Positions 1-9,443 of a stretch of 64,000 bases of DNA are shown here, piece by piece (positions within the stretch are counted from its first letter, which is position 1; every line of letters begins with the position of its first letter). The position numbers were made by a program, and so were the translations under genes. The DNA is from Bartonella bacilliformis Ver097 (GTDB lineage Bacteria > Pseudomonadota > Alphaproteobacteria > Rhizobiales > Rhizobiaceae), in contig NZ_KL503802.1 of assembly GCF_000709795.1 (NCBI RefSeq), forward strand, positions 1-64,000, read 5' to 3'. Below the pieces are notes generated by a model, which was not told the origin of the DNA, searched no databases, and saw nothing but the letters and a program-made list of their open reading frames with translations.

Positions 1-122
1 GACAATTGTGGTGGATGGACTGTATAAAGATTGCTCTGTTCATCAGCAAAGCTTTCGCCCTTGTTTAACAAGAATAAAACAAGGGCGAACAAAAGACTGG
101 CTATACTCTTTCGATTGTTCAT
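1..122 (-). CDS. IalB-family periplasmic protein, N-terminal part only (cut by window edge)
   Basis: Only the first 40 or so codons are inside the window. They encode a signal peptide (MNNRKSIASLLFALVLFLLN, then a cleavage zone around SFADEQ) that differs from the complete IalB-like protein at 4975-5592 by only a few residues. At DNA level, positions 1-118 match 5471-5588 with two mismatches. The stop codon of the adhesin gene upstream (TGA, 127-125) overlaps a possible ATG at 125-123, and a second in-frame ATG follows at 122-120; I chose the latter because it aligns with the start of the other copy. No well-spaced Shine-Dalgarno sequence precedes it, so translation is probably coupled to the adhesin. 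Function is inferred from the intact copy: export to the periplasm, role unknown. Confidence 0.8.
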   Translation of the reverse strand, partial: MNNRKSIASLLFALVLFLLNKGESFADEQSNLYTVHPPQL

Positions 123-124
123 CA

Positions 125-3100
125 TCAATTTAGTGTAAGGCTTAGCCCTGCACCTAAACCCCAATGACCTCCGCCACTAGTTGCGGATAAGTTAGAGCGA
201 ACCCTACCATTTTCAGATGTATAAGCACTACCTAAAGCAACAGCAGATTCACCGCGCCACATACCAGCTCCAAACGCAAGACTGAACTTTCCAGGTGTAT
301 CATCATAACGCAAGTTAGATACGGCCAAACCAATTGCTGCACCTTGTCTGGCCTCTTTGCGTGCACCATCAATTTCATAACTCAAAACATTAAATTTCTG
401 ATCTGTATAGTCTTTAGCTTTTGCAACAGCTTCATCAACAAAATCAACAACGATATTCTTTATCTTTTCATCAGTATATTTTTTTGCATCATCAAGAACA
501 AGTTGCATTTTCTCCTTGGTATAGTCATGCAACTGACCACCATTGACTGCTTCTTGTGATCCTTTTTCAATTTTACCATCAGCTACATTATCAAGTGTTA
601 CAGGTTTACTTTCATCCCCACCTTGTAAAGTGATTTTGTTGGTCTTTTTGCCGTTTTCATCTTTGTCATAGCTCACGACACCATCCGTAGCATCCTTAAT
701 TTTATCCTTCATATCATCAACTGCATTTTCGATACCGTTTAGCTTATCATCAAAACCATTCACCTTATCCTTAAGATCATTAACTTGATTTTGAACATCT
801 TTAACATCTTCTTTAACATCCCATAGCTGACCACCATTAATGGCATCTTTTGACCCTTGTTCGACCTTACCATCAGCTACGTTGGTGACCGCACCAGGCT
901 TACCATTATGACTAGCATTAAAAGCCCCTATATTTTCATTCCAATTTAAAGAATCTTTACCCCCATTTTGGGTGGCCTCATTAACACGATTATTGATATC
1001 TGCCATACTTTTATTAACGCCATCAAAAGCATCGGCGACATTATTGTATGTCTTGTCAGTAGAATGAGAGCCATTATTACTGAATTGAGCAACCTTGAAA
1101 GTAGGAGCTATCCATTGGCCATTATTATATCCAGCACCACCACCCAGATACAAAGCAAGCTGATTGCTTACAACATAAAGTTGATTCCCTGTGATCGCTT
1201 CTGTTGAACCCTCAGAAACATCTCCATCTAAAAGAAATTTTAGTTTGCTATTTTGAAATTTTTTCCCTTTTTCTGCAGCATGAAGAGCAACAAAAGCATT
1301 TTCTTCATCACTCCACAACAAAGCATCTTGTTTCAGATCTCCAGAATTAATTTTTGTAAGAAATTTATCAACACCATCAAAAGCAGACCCAACATCACGA
1401 TATGTCTGACCCTGGATTTCGTAAATTGGGGCTACACCTTTTAACACATCTGCATAACCGCCTAAATACTGCGATATATTCGCTGCAGCATTATTGACAT
1501 TCGTTTCAAGTATCGACACATCCCCTTTTACAATTGCTATATCAAAAATTGCAGCTTTTACATTTGTATCCAGCGCATTAACCTTCTCTCTAGTTGTCCA
1601 AAGCTGCCCACCTGTTACCGCATCAGTTGAATTTTGAGAAATTATTCCAGCTTTCAAGCCTGTAAGCTGTCGATTCTCTTGCTTACCGTTTGCAATGTTA
1701 ATTACAGTGCCTTCTTTTTCACCACCGATAGTAATAATACCCGTCTTAATATCTTGCTTAACAAGGCTATCACCCATCGCACTGGAAATATCATTTTTGA
1801 TTTCCTCGATAGACTTATCGAATTTGCTGAGAGAGTTATCAACACCACCAAAAGCAGCTCCAACATCACGATATGTCTGACCCTGGATTTCGTAAATCGG
1901 GGCTACATCTTTTAACACATCTGCATAACCGCCTAAATACTGCGATATATTCGCTGCAGTATTATACACATTCGTTTCAAGTATCGACACATCCTCTTTT
2001 ACAATTGCTATATCAAGAATTGCAACTTTTACATTTGTATCCAGCGCATTAACCTTCTCTCTAGTTGTCCAAAGCTGCCCACCTGTTACCGCATCAGTTG
2101 AATTTTGAGAAATTATTCCAGCTTTCAAGCCTGTAAGCTGTCGATTCTCTTGCTTACCGTTTGCAATGTTAATTACAGTGCCTTCTTTTTCACCACCGAT
2201 AGTAATAATACCCGTCTTAATATCTTGCTTAACAAGGCTATCACCCATCGCACTGGAAATATCATTTTTGATTTCCTCGATAGACTTATCGAATTTGCTG
2301 AGAGAGTTATCAACACCACCAAAAGCAGCTCCAACATCACGATAGCGATTCCCTTGAATAGTAAAAATTGGTTGTTTATCCCCAAAACCGCCTACCCCAA
2401 ATGATGCATCACCACCCAAAAATTTTTCCACTGTCTTATAGGCATTATAGAGTTGTCCTCCCGTTACTGCCATACTTGAATTTGATGCAATGACACCATC
2501 TCTAATGCCCTCAATATAGCGTTTATCGCCATTCTTATGATTCACACTTATTGACTGAACAGAAGCCTTATCCCAACCAATAGAGATTTGGCCAGATCCG
2601 TACAAATTAAGTAAACGGAACTGAATGATGTCACTTATATCTATATCTCTCGTTTGCATCCATTTTCTTAACGCTTTTAACTGTGCAACATTCACTGCTT
2701 CGTTATCTTCACGCCCAGCCGCTACTCCTGTAATTTGTCGTGATCTCTTAATGTTCATATTACCGATACCAAGCTCACCATGAGTACTTGTCCATAAATA
2801 GTCACTGCTGGTTGAAATCCCATCAGTTACAGGATCGTAACCAGCAACATTAGGGCCACGGATAGCCTGAGATCCATAGCCTAACGCAACAGAAGCAAAC
2901 CCCCTCGCTGTAGTAAGCTGACCAATACACAATATATCCTTAGAAGCGGTATTACATAACAAATCATCAAGACTTCTTGTCTCAGCAATTCCGAACCTGC
3001 TGTAAATTTTATCACCAGAAGAATTATTAGCACTAATAAAAACATCACCTCCACCGAGATTAAGCTTATCTTGAGTCATAAACGTTGTTACGATAGGAGT

Positions 3101-3835
3101 GTCATTTAAAATATCCGCTAACTTTGCACCCTCCTCTAGATATGTCTTTCCCTCGCCTTCTGCTTCTTTTGACAAACTTCTTGAACTATCCGACTGTACA
3201 TCCCCTTCTTTTGAGGCTTTATCGATTTGAGAACCATAATCATCTGAAACACGATTGTCATAAGAAGAGTGAGCATAATGTGCCAAAGAAATAGAAGGCA
3301 AATCTTGACTATCCATACGCTCTCTAAAACCAAAACACATAGCAGTTGGTGCATCAAAACTGGTAGAACAACTATTGAGTGCATCCCTTCCTTCATAATT
3401 GCTATGCATTATTGAAATTGAGCCTGTCGCCATTCGATCAGCTGCATTCATCAATGAACCAATAGCAATATTTTCTTTTAGTAATAAATTCCTTGTAGGC
3501 GCATCCACATTTAGCGTTTTATGCTTGGCTTGCGTAACACCATCCATCAAAGCAATATTTTTATTCAATCCCCATAAATGAGATGTATCAGCTCCTTTCT
3601 CATTTTGGGATCTATAATCCTTTAAAATTTTAGAATTTTTTGCATTTTGAGCTATTTCTTCTACAGGAGCAGAATGCACAGGAAAAACTAATGCAACACT
3701 CGATAAGAGTGCTGTCATTGCAGTCCCCAATATGACAGCTTTGAACAAAAATAACCGATAAGGGAAGTGACAATCATCCAAATCATTCCCTTTTGCATCC
3801 AAATTATTTTCCTTTGTTGTCGAATTTTTTTTCAT
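125..3835 (-). CDS. Trimeric autotransporter adhesin (BadA/Vomp/YadA type)
   Basis: Surface adhesin expected to trimerise and bind host matrix or cells; 1236 residues from the chosen ATG. I chose position 3835 because GAGGGG lies 7 nt upstream; an upstream in-frame start at 3910 would add 25 residues without a clear ribosome site. Order: long charged N-terminus followed by a hydrophobic core (about residues 28-52, ending near PVHSA), a divergent head with four cysteines (about 150-310), a YadA-like motif (ARGFASVALGYGSQA), a neck (ITGVAAGREDNEAVNVAQL, about 370-390), two near-identical 157-residue repeats (about 501-815), stalk segments with VADGK..GS.DAINGGQL necks and coiled coil, and the C-terminal YadA anchor (last about 90 residues, ending LSLTLN). 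It is much shorter than full BadA and resembles Vomp-size members. An IalB-like gene follows, overlapping its stop. The family assignment is firm; the ligand is unknown. Confidence 0.93.
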   Translation of the reverse strand: MKKNSTTKENNLDAKGNDLDDCHFPYRLFLFKAVILGTAMTALLSSVALVFPVHSAPVEEIAQNAKNSKILKDYRSQNEKGADTSHLWGLNKNIALMDGVTQAKHKTLNVDAPTRNLLLKENIAIGSLMNAADRMATGSISIMHSNYEGRDALNSCSTSFDAPTAMCFGFRERMDSQDLPSISLAHYAHSSYDNRVSDDYGSQIDKASKEGDVQSDSSRSLSKEAEGEGKTYLEEGAKLADILNDTPIVTTFMTQDKLNLGGGDVFISANNSSGDKIYSRFGIAETRSLDDLLCNTASKDILCIGQLTTARGFASVALGYGSQAIRGPNVAGYDPVTDGISTSSDYLWTSTHGELGIGNMNIKRSRQITGVAAGREDNEAVNVAQLKALRKWMQTRDIDISDIIQFRLLNLYGSGQISIGWDKASVQSISVNHKNGDKRYIEGIRDGVIASNSSMAVTGGQLYNAYKTVEKFLGGDASFGVGGFGDKQPIFTIQGNRYRDVGAAFGGVDNSLSKFDKSIEEIKNDISSAMGDSLVKQDIKTGIITIGGEKEGTVINIANGKQENRQLTGLKAGIISQNSTDAVTGGQLWTTREKVNALDTNVKVAILDIAIVKEDVSILETNVYNTAANISQYLGGYADVLKDVAPIYEIQGQTYRDVGAAFGGVDNSLSKFDKSIEEIKNDISSAMGDSLVKQDIKTGIITIGGEKEGTVINIANGKQENRQLTGLKAGIISQNSTDAVTGGQLWTTREKVNALDTNVKAAIFDIAIVKGDVSILETNVNNAAANISQYLGGYADVLKGVAPIYEIQGQTYRDVGSAFDGVDKFLTKINSGDLKQDALLWSDEENAFVALHAAEKGKKFQNSKLKFLLDGDVSEGSTEAITGNQLYVVSNQLALYLGGGAGYNNGQWIAPTFKVAQFSNNGSHSTDKTYNNVADAFDGVNKSMADINNRVNEATQNGGKDSLNWNENIGAFNASHNGKPGAVTNVADGKVEQGSKDAINGGQLWDVKEDVKDVQNQVNDLKDKVNGFDDKLNGIENAVDDMKDKIKDATDGVVSYDKDENGKKTNKITLQGGDESKPVTLDNVADGKIEKGSQEAVNGGQLHDYTKEKMQLVLDDAKKYTDEKIKNIVVDFVDEAVAKAKDYTDQKFNVLSYEIDGARKEARQGAAIGLAVSNLRYDDTPGKFSLAFGAGMWRGESAVALGSAYTSENGRVRSNLSATSGGGHWGLGAGLSLTLN
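1391..2332 (-). repeat. Two tandem 471-bp repeats inside the adhesin gene
   Basis: Copy one spans about 1391-1861 and copy two about 1862-2332; a partial third start follows at 2333. The unit is 157 codons, so gain or loss of a copy keeps the frame. About 300 bp (roughly 1570-1870 against 2041-2341) look identical, while the other part differs at several codons (for example VAILDIAIVKEDVS against AAIFDIAIVKGDVS). Each unit carries one FGGVDNSLSKFDKSIEE segment, one neck (DAVTGGQL) and a short coiled-coil connector. Such repeats in stalks of this family commonly change number by recombination. Confidence 0.9.
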
Positions 3836-4974
3836 AATAAATCCCCTCAATGAAAATAAATCCTGAAAACAGAATAAACATCGTTTCAGAAAAATTTTTC
3901 CCCTTCGCAAAATCGTTTTTGCGCATCTACCAAATTAAAAAGATAAGCAATTATAACTTAGATACCGAAGCTTATTGCAGCATCACTCTAAAATCTTTGA
4001 AATATATTGGAGCTCAGAAAAGATTATCGCTCTTTTCTAACTAAAAATTTAAAAACCCAGAAAAAAATAATTTTTTAAATACTCTATTCTAAGCTTAAAT
4101 TATAAGCTCCCAATCAAAATAATGCAGCCCGCTCTTTTGATAAAACGAACTTTACTCTTATGATAAAAATAAAATGGATAATCTTCAAAGAAATATCACA
4201 TATGAGTAAGAACTAAAGCCTCTTTACTTAAAGGTTTCAAAATAAAGAAAAACAATAGAATCTACCCAATGGCATTGCCCCCCTTTTTAATTATAATAGT
4301 TCTTTCTTTTTACAAAAAAAGCCCTATAAATATTACTACGTTCTTTTATAAAGAACATAAAGAAAATAGCAAGAAAAAAGTGTAAACTTTTAGTTGTTTT
4401 CAAAAATTCATATTGAAATACATTTTGATTATAAAAAATACAAATTGATATTTTTCAAGTCTAATATTTCAAGAACTAAGAAGTAACCGCATTATAAATA
4501 ACGTCTAGTAATAGCTTGGGAAAAGCTTTATTAATTCAAAAGTACCGTATTGCCTAGATAAAAATAAATACATTTAAGAAAAGACTCTTAATATTCTACC
4601 CTATAATAAAACACCTATTCATTAACTTAAGAAACACTGCTTTTATCAATCAAAGCTCTCTTTGCTAAAAACCAGAGAAGTATTTTGACATATTTCTCTG
4701 AAATTCTGCACTTATTTATGCTTTTTGTCAGTAAAATAATCAAAAACGAATGGAATATATTATTAAAAAATACCTTTAGAGTCTAAAATGATTGAGCAAG
4801 AATTTTATAAGCTTAACACGGTATATACCTAAATCTTGGCTCTCTCTTATTCTAGTGTAATCCATAAAATCTCTTGTTGCTCAATCAATATAATCTCTAC
4901 AAATAGCCTTTCCCTTTTTATTTCCTCACTATAAAAATTTTTAACCACTCGTTCAACAAGCTCACAAGAAAAAA
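3836..4974. other. Intergenic region between the two adhesin modules
   Basis: About 1.1 kb, strongly AT-rich, with no open frame that looks like a protein. It must contain the promoter of the adhesin ending at 125, since the preceding gene on the same strand ends at 4975. I cannot assign a specific promoter or terminator. I saw no adhesin or IalB fragment in it. Confidence 0.6.
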
Positions 4975-5592
4975 CTATCTTTTCTGTTTTCTTTCCATGT
5001 CATTCCTATTATCTCCTTGTATTGTTAAAAAGGAAAGTGCTTCACTTAACCCCTCAAAGGGAGCAACAAAAGAAAATATCTGACCACTTTTCACCTGATA
5101 AGAAATACGCACTTTTCCCCTCTGTTCTATTTGCTGACGCAAAATCAGCCCTAAAGGCGATTGAGCTAAACAAACCTTAGCATCGCATTGCGTATAACGA
5201 ATAACTATAGGATCTGAAAATCCCTCTACTGATACCCGAATCGGAACATTAATATCTGCGCTGGGTAACATCCGTAAAAGCATAACTGCCTGACCACTGG
5301 TCGTTAACACAAGAGACCAACTAAAAATCGTATGACCTTCTTGATCATGGATTGCCTGTGTCACATTACAAACGCCTCGCTTAACCGTTTGGCTTTCATC
5401 GCAAATCAAAGTCCAATCACTAAATTGCATAATGATCCGGCGTGTTTCACCAGGCTTACCACTGGGAACAGACAATTGTGGTGGATGGACTGTATAAAGA
5501 TTGCTCTGTTCATCAGCAAAGCTTTCGCCCTTGTTTAACAAGAATAAAACAAGGGCGAACAAAAAACTGGTTATACTCTTTCGATTGTCCAC
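4975..5592 (-). CDS. IalB-family periplasmic protein coupled to the adhesin gene
   Basis: A 205-residue protein with an N-terminal signal peptide (hydrophobic stretch SFLFALVLFLLN, cleavage probably near SFADEQ). The mature part fits the invasion-associated locus B family: a W-x-L-x-C motif (SDWTLICDE), a second cysteine in GVCNVTQ, then a pair of cysteines (YTQCDAKVCLAQ). The four cysteines suggest two disulfides in the periplasm. Family members were named for a Bartonella invasion locus, but their biochemical role is unknown. The GTG start (5592-5590) lies one base after the TAA of the upstream adhesin, with no well-placed Shine-Dalgarno, so translation is probably coupled. The lysine/arginine-rich C-terminus (MERKQKR) is a small oddity. 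This is a paralogue, not necessarily the classical ialB gene. Confidence 0.85.
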   Translation of the reverse strand: MDNRKSITSFLFALVLFLLNKGESFADEQSNLYTVHPPQLSVPSGKPGETRRIIMQFSDWTLICDESQTVKRGVCNVTQAIHDQEGHTIFSWSLVLTTSGQAVMLLRMLPSADINVPIRVSVEGFSDPIVIRYTQCDAKVCLAQSPLGLILRQQIEQRGKVRISYQVKSGQIFSFVAPFEGLSEALSFLTIQGDNRNDMERKQKR

Positions 5593-5593
5593 A

Positions 5594-7303
5594 TTAATTC
5601 AGCGTAACACTGACTCCTGCACCTACCCCCCAATGGCCTCCAGTAGTAGTTGCGGATACATTAGCGCGAACCTTTCCGTCCACAGACATAAACCCTGTAC
5701 CAACAGCAACAGCAGATTTACCGCGCCACATACCAGCTCCAAACGCAAGGCTCAACTTCCCAGGCATGTCATTGTAACGCAAGTTAGATACGGCCAAACC
5801 AATTGCTGCAGCTTGTCTGGCCTCTTTGCGTACACCATCAATTTCATAATTTAAAGCATTAAATTTCTTATCCGTATAGTCTTTCGCCTCTTTCAGAACA
5901 CTCTTCGTCTGTTCTTTGGTATAGCTCATCTGTGTTGTCATAAGATCATACAGCTGCCTACCATTGACTGCTTGTTTCGATCCTTCTGTGACTTGACCAT
6001 CAGCAACATTGCTAATTGTTACAGGTTGACTTGGATCTCCACCTTGTAAAGTAATTTTATTGGTCTTGTTACCGTCTTCATCTCTGTCATACAGAACAGT
6101 GGCTTCTCTTAATGCTTGTAGCTGCGCAACATTCACTGCATCAGTATCTTGAGTACCTGCTGCAACTCCTGTAATCTGCCGTGTTATGCCGCTATCAGTA
6201 TCACCAACACTAACCGCACTATATACACTCTTCCATGCGGGATCAGTGTTTTTCGTTTCATCATTACTTCCAGGATCGTAACCTGCAACACCAGCTGGCG
6301 TATTAACCCTGGACCCTGCCCCCAAAGCAACACCATATTTAACATCTACGTGCGCATTCCTACCTAAAGCAAGACCACCTTCCACACCCTCACCTACGAA
6401 AGCTCCCCAGCCCAAAGCGACACCACCCGAACTTCCATCTCGCACCTGCGCACCCAAACCGACAGCAATAGCTGCATCAGACGCCTGTCCAACATAAGAC
6501 TTAGCAATCATAGAAAGAGAATTTTTAGCCAATGCCTTTGCTCCAAATTCACTATCAGGATCACCACCGATTGCAACAGAACCATCACTGTAAGCTAAAG
6601 TTTGCGGACCTAAAGCAAGACTATTTTTTCCCTTTGCACTTGCAATCCCACCAACAGCAACCGCTCCACCTCCTCTAGCATCTGATCCTATCCCCACAGC
6701 AATAGTTGCAGGTGCCCTTGCACTTGAACCGACACCATAAGCCTGCGCTCCCCAAGCATCTTCTGTTGTAAATGCACCTGCCCCGACAGCTCTCGAACGA
6801 ACACCCCTAGCAGTCGCATAATCACCACTTCCCCCAGCTCCATTTCCATTATTATTATTCATATCGTTTTCTGATAACTCTCGAAATTTTTCAGCGAGAG
6901 ATTTACAATATTGCTCACTTAAACCTGATAAACTTGCTATATCTATCATTTCCGTGTGCTTTATATCCGCCCTTAGCTTTAACCTGACTACCTCATCATA
7001 CATATCTCCACAACTAGTGCTCATGCTAAGAACTGCAACGGTATATTCTTCCCCATTTTCTCCGCGCAATCCTCCGTGAATCGCCATCGGTAGAGACGAT
7101 GAATCCCCTCCTTCTCCAGAAAGAATAGTCACACTCTCTCCTCCAGGAGAAACACTCGATACATTAATCGTCAATTGCTCTTTAGCAGAAACACCACTTG
7201 ACAAAAGCACAACCATTGCACTTCCTACAAACCACTTGAACCAAAAATAATTTCTAAGAAGGACACAGCCACTTGCCCCTCTCTGAGGTTGAATTTCCTT
7301 CAT
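5594..7303 (-). CDS. Trimeric autotransporter adhesin, short form
   Basis: 569 residues from the ATG at 7303, which has AGGTGG seven bases upstream; an upstream in-frame GTG at 7345 is less likely. Order: signal sequence (hydrophobic WFVGSAMVVLLSSGVSA), a unique N-terminal region with two cysteines (about residues 30-155), a left-handed beta-roll head made of repeated short motifs such as AVGAGAF, AVGIGSDA, ALGPQ, VALGWGAF, ALGRNAH, VALGAGS (about 164-350), a neck (ITGVAAGTQDTDAVNVAQL, about 374-395), a short stalk with one VADGQVTEGSKQAVNGRQL neck, coiled coil, and a 90-residue YadA membrane anchor ending VSVTLN. The anchor closely matches that of the adhesin at 125-3835, while heads and stalks differ: shared ends with variable middles. 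The IalB-like gene follows immediately. Confidence 0.93.
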   Translation of the reverse strand: MKEIQPQRGASGCVLLRNYFWFKWFVGSAMVVLLSSGVSAKEQLTINVSSVSPGGESVTILSGEGGDSSSLPMAIHGGLRGENGEEYTVAVLSMSTSCGDMYDEVVRLKLRADIKHTEMIDIASLSGLSEQYCKSLAEKFRELSENDMNNNNGNGAGGSGDYATARGVRSRAVGAGAFTTEDAWGAQAYGVGSSARAPATIAVGIGSDARGGGAVAVGGIASAKGKNSLALGPQTLAYSDGSVAIGGDPDSEFGAKALAKNSLSMIAKSYVGQASDAAIAVGLGAQVRDGSSGGVALGWGAFVGEGVEGGLALGRNAHVDVKYGVALGAGSRVNTPAGVAGYDPGSNDETKNTDPAWKSVYSAVSVGDTDSGITRQITGVAAGTQDTDAVNVAQLQALREATVLYDRDEDGNKTNKITLQGGDPSQPVTISNVADGQVTEGSKQAVNGRQLYDLMTTQMSYTKEQTKSVLKEAKDYTDKKFNALNYEIDGVRKEARQAAAIGLAVSNLRYNDMPGKLSLAFGAGMWRGKSAVAVGTGFMSVDGKVRANVSATTTGGHWGVGAGVSVTLN

Positions 7304-8171
7304 GATAAACCACCTAAGTTTTACAGAGTCCAACGCCCCTCCCACCAGCAGTAAACCACCCTCTTAAAACTACAGTGCATCAGAAATTAATAACACGGCA
7401 GCACAACGCCAAACCGCACTGCAAAATCGCTTAAGAAGCTTCAAAAGAGATACAGAAATCCCACGGAAGATCATCTGAACAAATACACTTACCTGAAGAA
7501 AGATTCACTCCTCCTTCAAGAGCATCATCCAACAGTAGGAATAAACTCTCTGCTAACAAAAATGTTCTTCTCTTGCGACAAATTGATCGCCTCATTAGAG
7601 TCTCCAGCGACCAATCGATTGTGTAGGTAGAGTGCACTAAAAAAATGACAAGGGTCACAACGAATAATTTTTTAATTTATTTTCAAACAATGTCTTTTTT
7701 CAATATTGCGTGGATAAGGCTACATAGCTTCAATTACAAACTCTATTCTCTCACCTCGCAAAGAGAGAATATTTTAGAAAAATCTAAACATAGAAAGAAA
7801 ACAAAATATTCGTAAAAAAGAAAAATCGACAGCCAAGAGACACAATTTAACAATGCATGTTTTAAAATCATGCTATTGTGAAATACAAAACAGCTCACTT
7901 TAAGTTAACGGTAGAGAAAGAAGATCAAACTCTCGATACAAGTTTTATATATAAGCGCTCCAGCATATACTTCACCTACTTAACTACCTCTCCCAAAATC
8001 GACATGATACCAAAAAAGAAACACACGCTTAAATTTTACAAAAATTCAAAAAATATAAGAGATACCCTCTTTATCCTGAACGCAGATGCTAACCATAAAG
8101 AAATTCAGTGCAGTCTCTCATTTTTATTCAGCTTTATACAATTTTTACACTTAATTATATCATCCAACATA
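7304..8171. other. Intergenic region upstream of the short adhesin
   Basis: About 0.87 kb. Open frames exist on both strands (75 codons at 7431-7658 minus, 102 codons at 7878-8186 plus), but their composition is not protein-like, they lack convincing ribosome sites, and I recognise no family. The region should hold the adhesin promoter; I cannot place it. Confidence 0.5.
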
Positions 8172-8217
8172 ACAAAAAAGCAGTAAAAAGAAGATTTTCA
8201 TCCATCCTTTACTGCTT
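8172..8217 (-). terminator. Rho-independent terminator of rplU-rpmA
   Basis: Perfect 10-bp stem (AAGCAGTAAA at 8178-8187 pairing with TTTACTGCTT at 8208-8217), 20-nt loop. Read on the minus strand it is followed directly by a T-rich tract, and it lies about 60 bp past the rpmA stop. Confidence 0.75.
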
Positions 8218-8273
8218 AAAAATTTATAAATAAGTCCAATAGAACGACTGGCTTATTTTAAAGAATATTCATT

Positions 8274-8543
8274 CTACTTTGCTATTACTGCTGCAGGAAT
8301 AACAGAAACGTAGGAACGATTATTAACTTTCGTGCAAAAAGAAACCGTTCCATTTGCAAGCGCAAAAAGGGTATGGTCTTTTCCAATGCCGACATTCTCA
8401 CCAGGATGCCAACGTGTACCACGCTGACGAATAATAATATTACCAGCAATAACAGCCTCACCACCAAATTTCTTGACACCAAGACGTTTCGACTCTGAAT
8501 CGCGACCATTACGCGAAGAACCCCCAGCTTTTTTATGTGCCAT
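8274..8543 (-). CDS. rpmA: Large ribosomal subunit protein bL27
   Basis: 89 residues, the full usual length. The conserved N-terminus [19 protein letters not shown], the central [20 protein letters not shown] block and the C-terminal YVSVIPA segment identify it. bL27 reaches the peptidyl-transferase centre through its N-terminal tail, which here begins directly with Met-Ala-His-Lys-Lys, so no cleaved N-terminal extension is present. It lies 12 bp downstream of rplU in the conserved L21-L27 operon and is followed by a hairpin terminator. Confidence 0.98.
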   Translation of the reverse strand: MAHKKAGGSSRNGRDSESKRLGVKKFGGEAVIAGNIIIRQRGTRWHPGENVGIGKDHTLFALANGTVSFCTKVNNRSYVSVIPAAVIAK

Positions 8544-8555
8544 GAATATTCTCCT

Positions 8556-9029
8556 TTAATCTTTTTTACTCTCTGACGCAGCTTCTACCTTTTGTGACAC
8601 ATTCCGTTTCTTAACAGCTTTTGTAGTGGTTTCTTTAACAGAATCAGCTTTTACTTCCTTTGGCACAGGCGCTTTTTTTTCATTCGACTTCACAGTTACT
8701 GTTTTGGTCTTTAAACCGCCAGTCAAAATCTCTACAATACGAAGTGTTGTTATTTTTTGGCGATGACCGCGGGTGCGCTTAGAATTTTGACGACGGCGTT
8801 TTTTAAATGAGATCACTTTACGAGCACGCTCTTGCTCTATAATTTCAGCTGTAACGGAAGCGTCAGCAACAATAGGCGCACCAATAATTGCATTATCACC
8901 TTCACCGACCATCAATACATCACTGAAGTTAACGACATCACCAGCATTGCCAACAATCTTTTCAACTTTCAATACCTGATTAGCAACAACGCGATATTGC
9001 TTACCACCAGTTTTAATGACTGCGAACAT
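8556..9029 (-). CDS. rplU: Large ribosomal subunit protein bL21
   Basis: 157 residues. The first roughly 100 residues are a standard bL21 ([20 protein letters not shown] at the start, [16 protein letters not shown] in the basic RNA-binding stretch). The remaining 50 or so residues form a charged, lysine/glutamate-rich, low-complexity tail beyond the usual bacterial length of about 103; such tails are common in Rhizobiales. First gene of the rplU-rpmA pair. Confidence 0.97.
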   Translation of the reverse strand: MFAVIKTGGKQYRVVANQVLKVEKIVGNAGDVVNFSDVLMVGEGDNAIIGAPIVADASVTAEIIEQERARKVISFKKRRRQNSKRTRGHRQKITTLRIVEILTGGLKTKTVTVKSNEKKAPVPKEVKADSVKETTTKAVKKRNVSQKVEAASESKKD

Positions 9030-9319
9030 TTTTTATCCTTTCGTTCGATCCAGATCTTATTTTTTCACTGTGATTAATGGAAAAACGTCTGCTTTTTATC
9101 AGTCTTAGTAATTTTACAAAGGAACGGAAAATACCTCTTGAAACACAAATATGCACAGATCTCCCCATGCTCCTCTCTCACATATGATAGAATTTTTGTT
9201 TTCTGTCAAGAAAGGTCACCAAAAAAGCAAAAAGGGGTTGTACTTGAAGCGATTGAGGGTTATCTAGCGGCCATACACTTAACGATTACACAATGAAAAT
9301 TTTATGTTTTATTGATAAT

Positions 9320-9409
9320 GGAGAGATGGCTGAGTGGTTGAAAGCACCGCACTCGAAATGCGGCATAGGGGCGACTCTATCGGGGGTTCAAATCCCTCTC
9401 TCTCCGCCA
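9320..9409 (+). tRNA. tRNA-Ser (CGA)
   Basis: 90 nt including encoded CCA. Acceptor GGAGAGA pairs with TCTCTCC, G discriminator. Anticodon stem CCGCA/TGCGG with loop CTCGAAA gives anticodon CGA at 9354-9356. The long variable arm is typical of serine tRNAs, and the T-loop is GGTTCAAATCC. Confidence 0.97.
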
Positions 9410-9443
9410 AACTATCATTAAGAGCGATAGTGCTTGTGTTCCT

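Noticed and set aside
1391-2332. CRISPR-like spacing of repeats
   Set aside because: Units are 471 bp, coding and tandem; nothing in the window has short repeats with unique spacers.
1634-2404. Two related plus-strand frames of 93 and 99 codons
   Set aside because: They are antisense shadows of the tandem repeats inside the long adhesin gene; their similarity simply reflects the repeat.
7431-7658. 75-codon minus-strand frame
   Set aside because: No credible start signal or recognisable domain; it lies in the probable adhesin promoter region.
7878-8186. 102-codon plus-strand frame upstream of the short adhesin
   Set aside because: AT-rich low-complexity composition, no ribosome site, no family, and it runs into the rpmA terminator.
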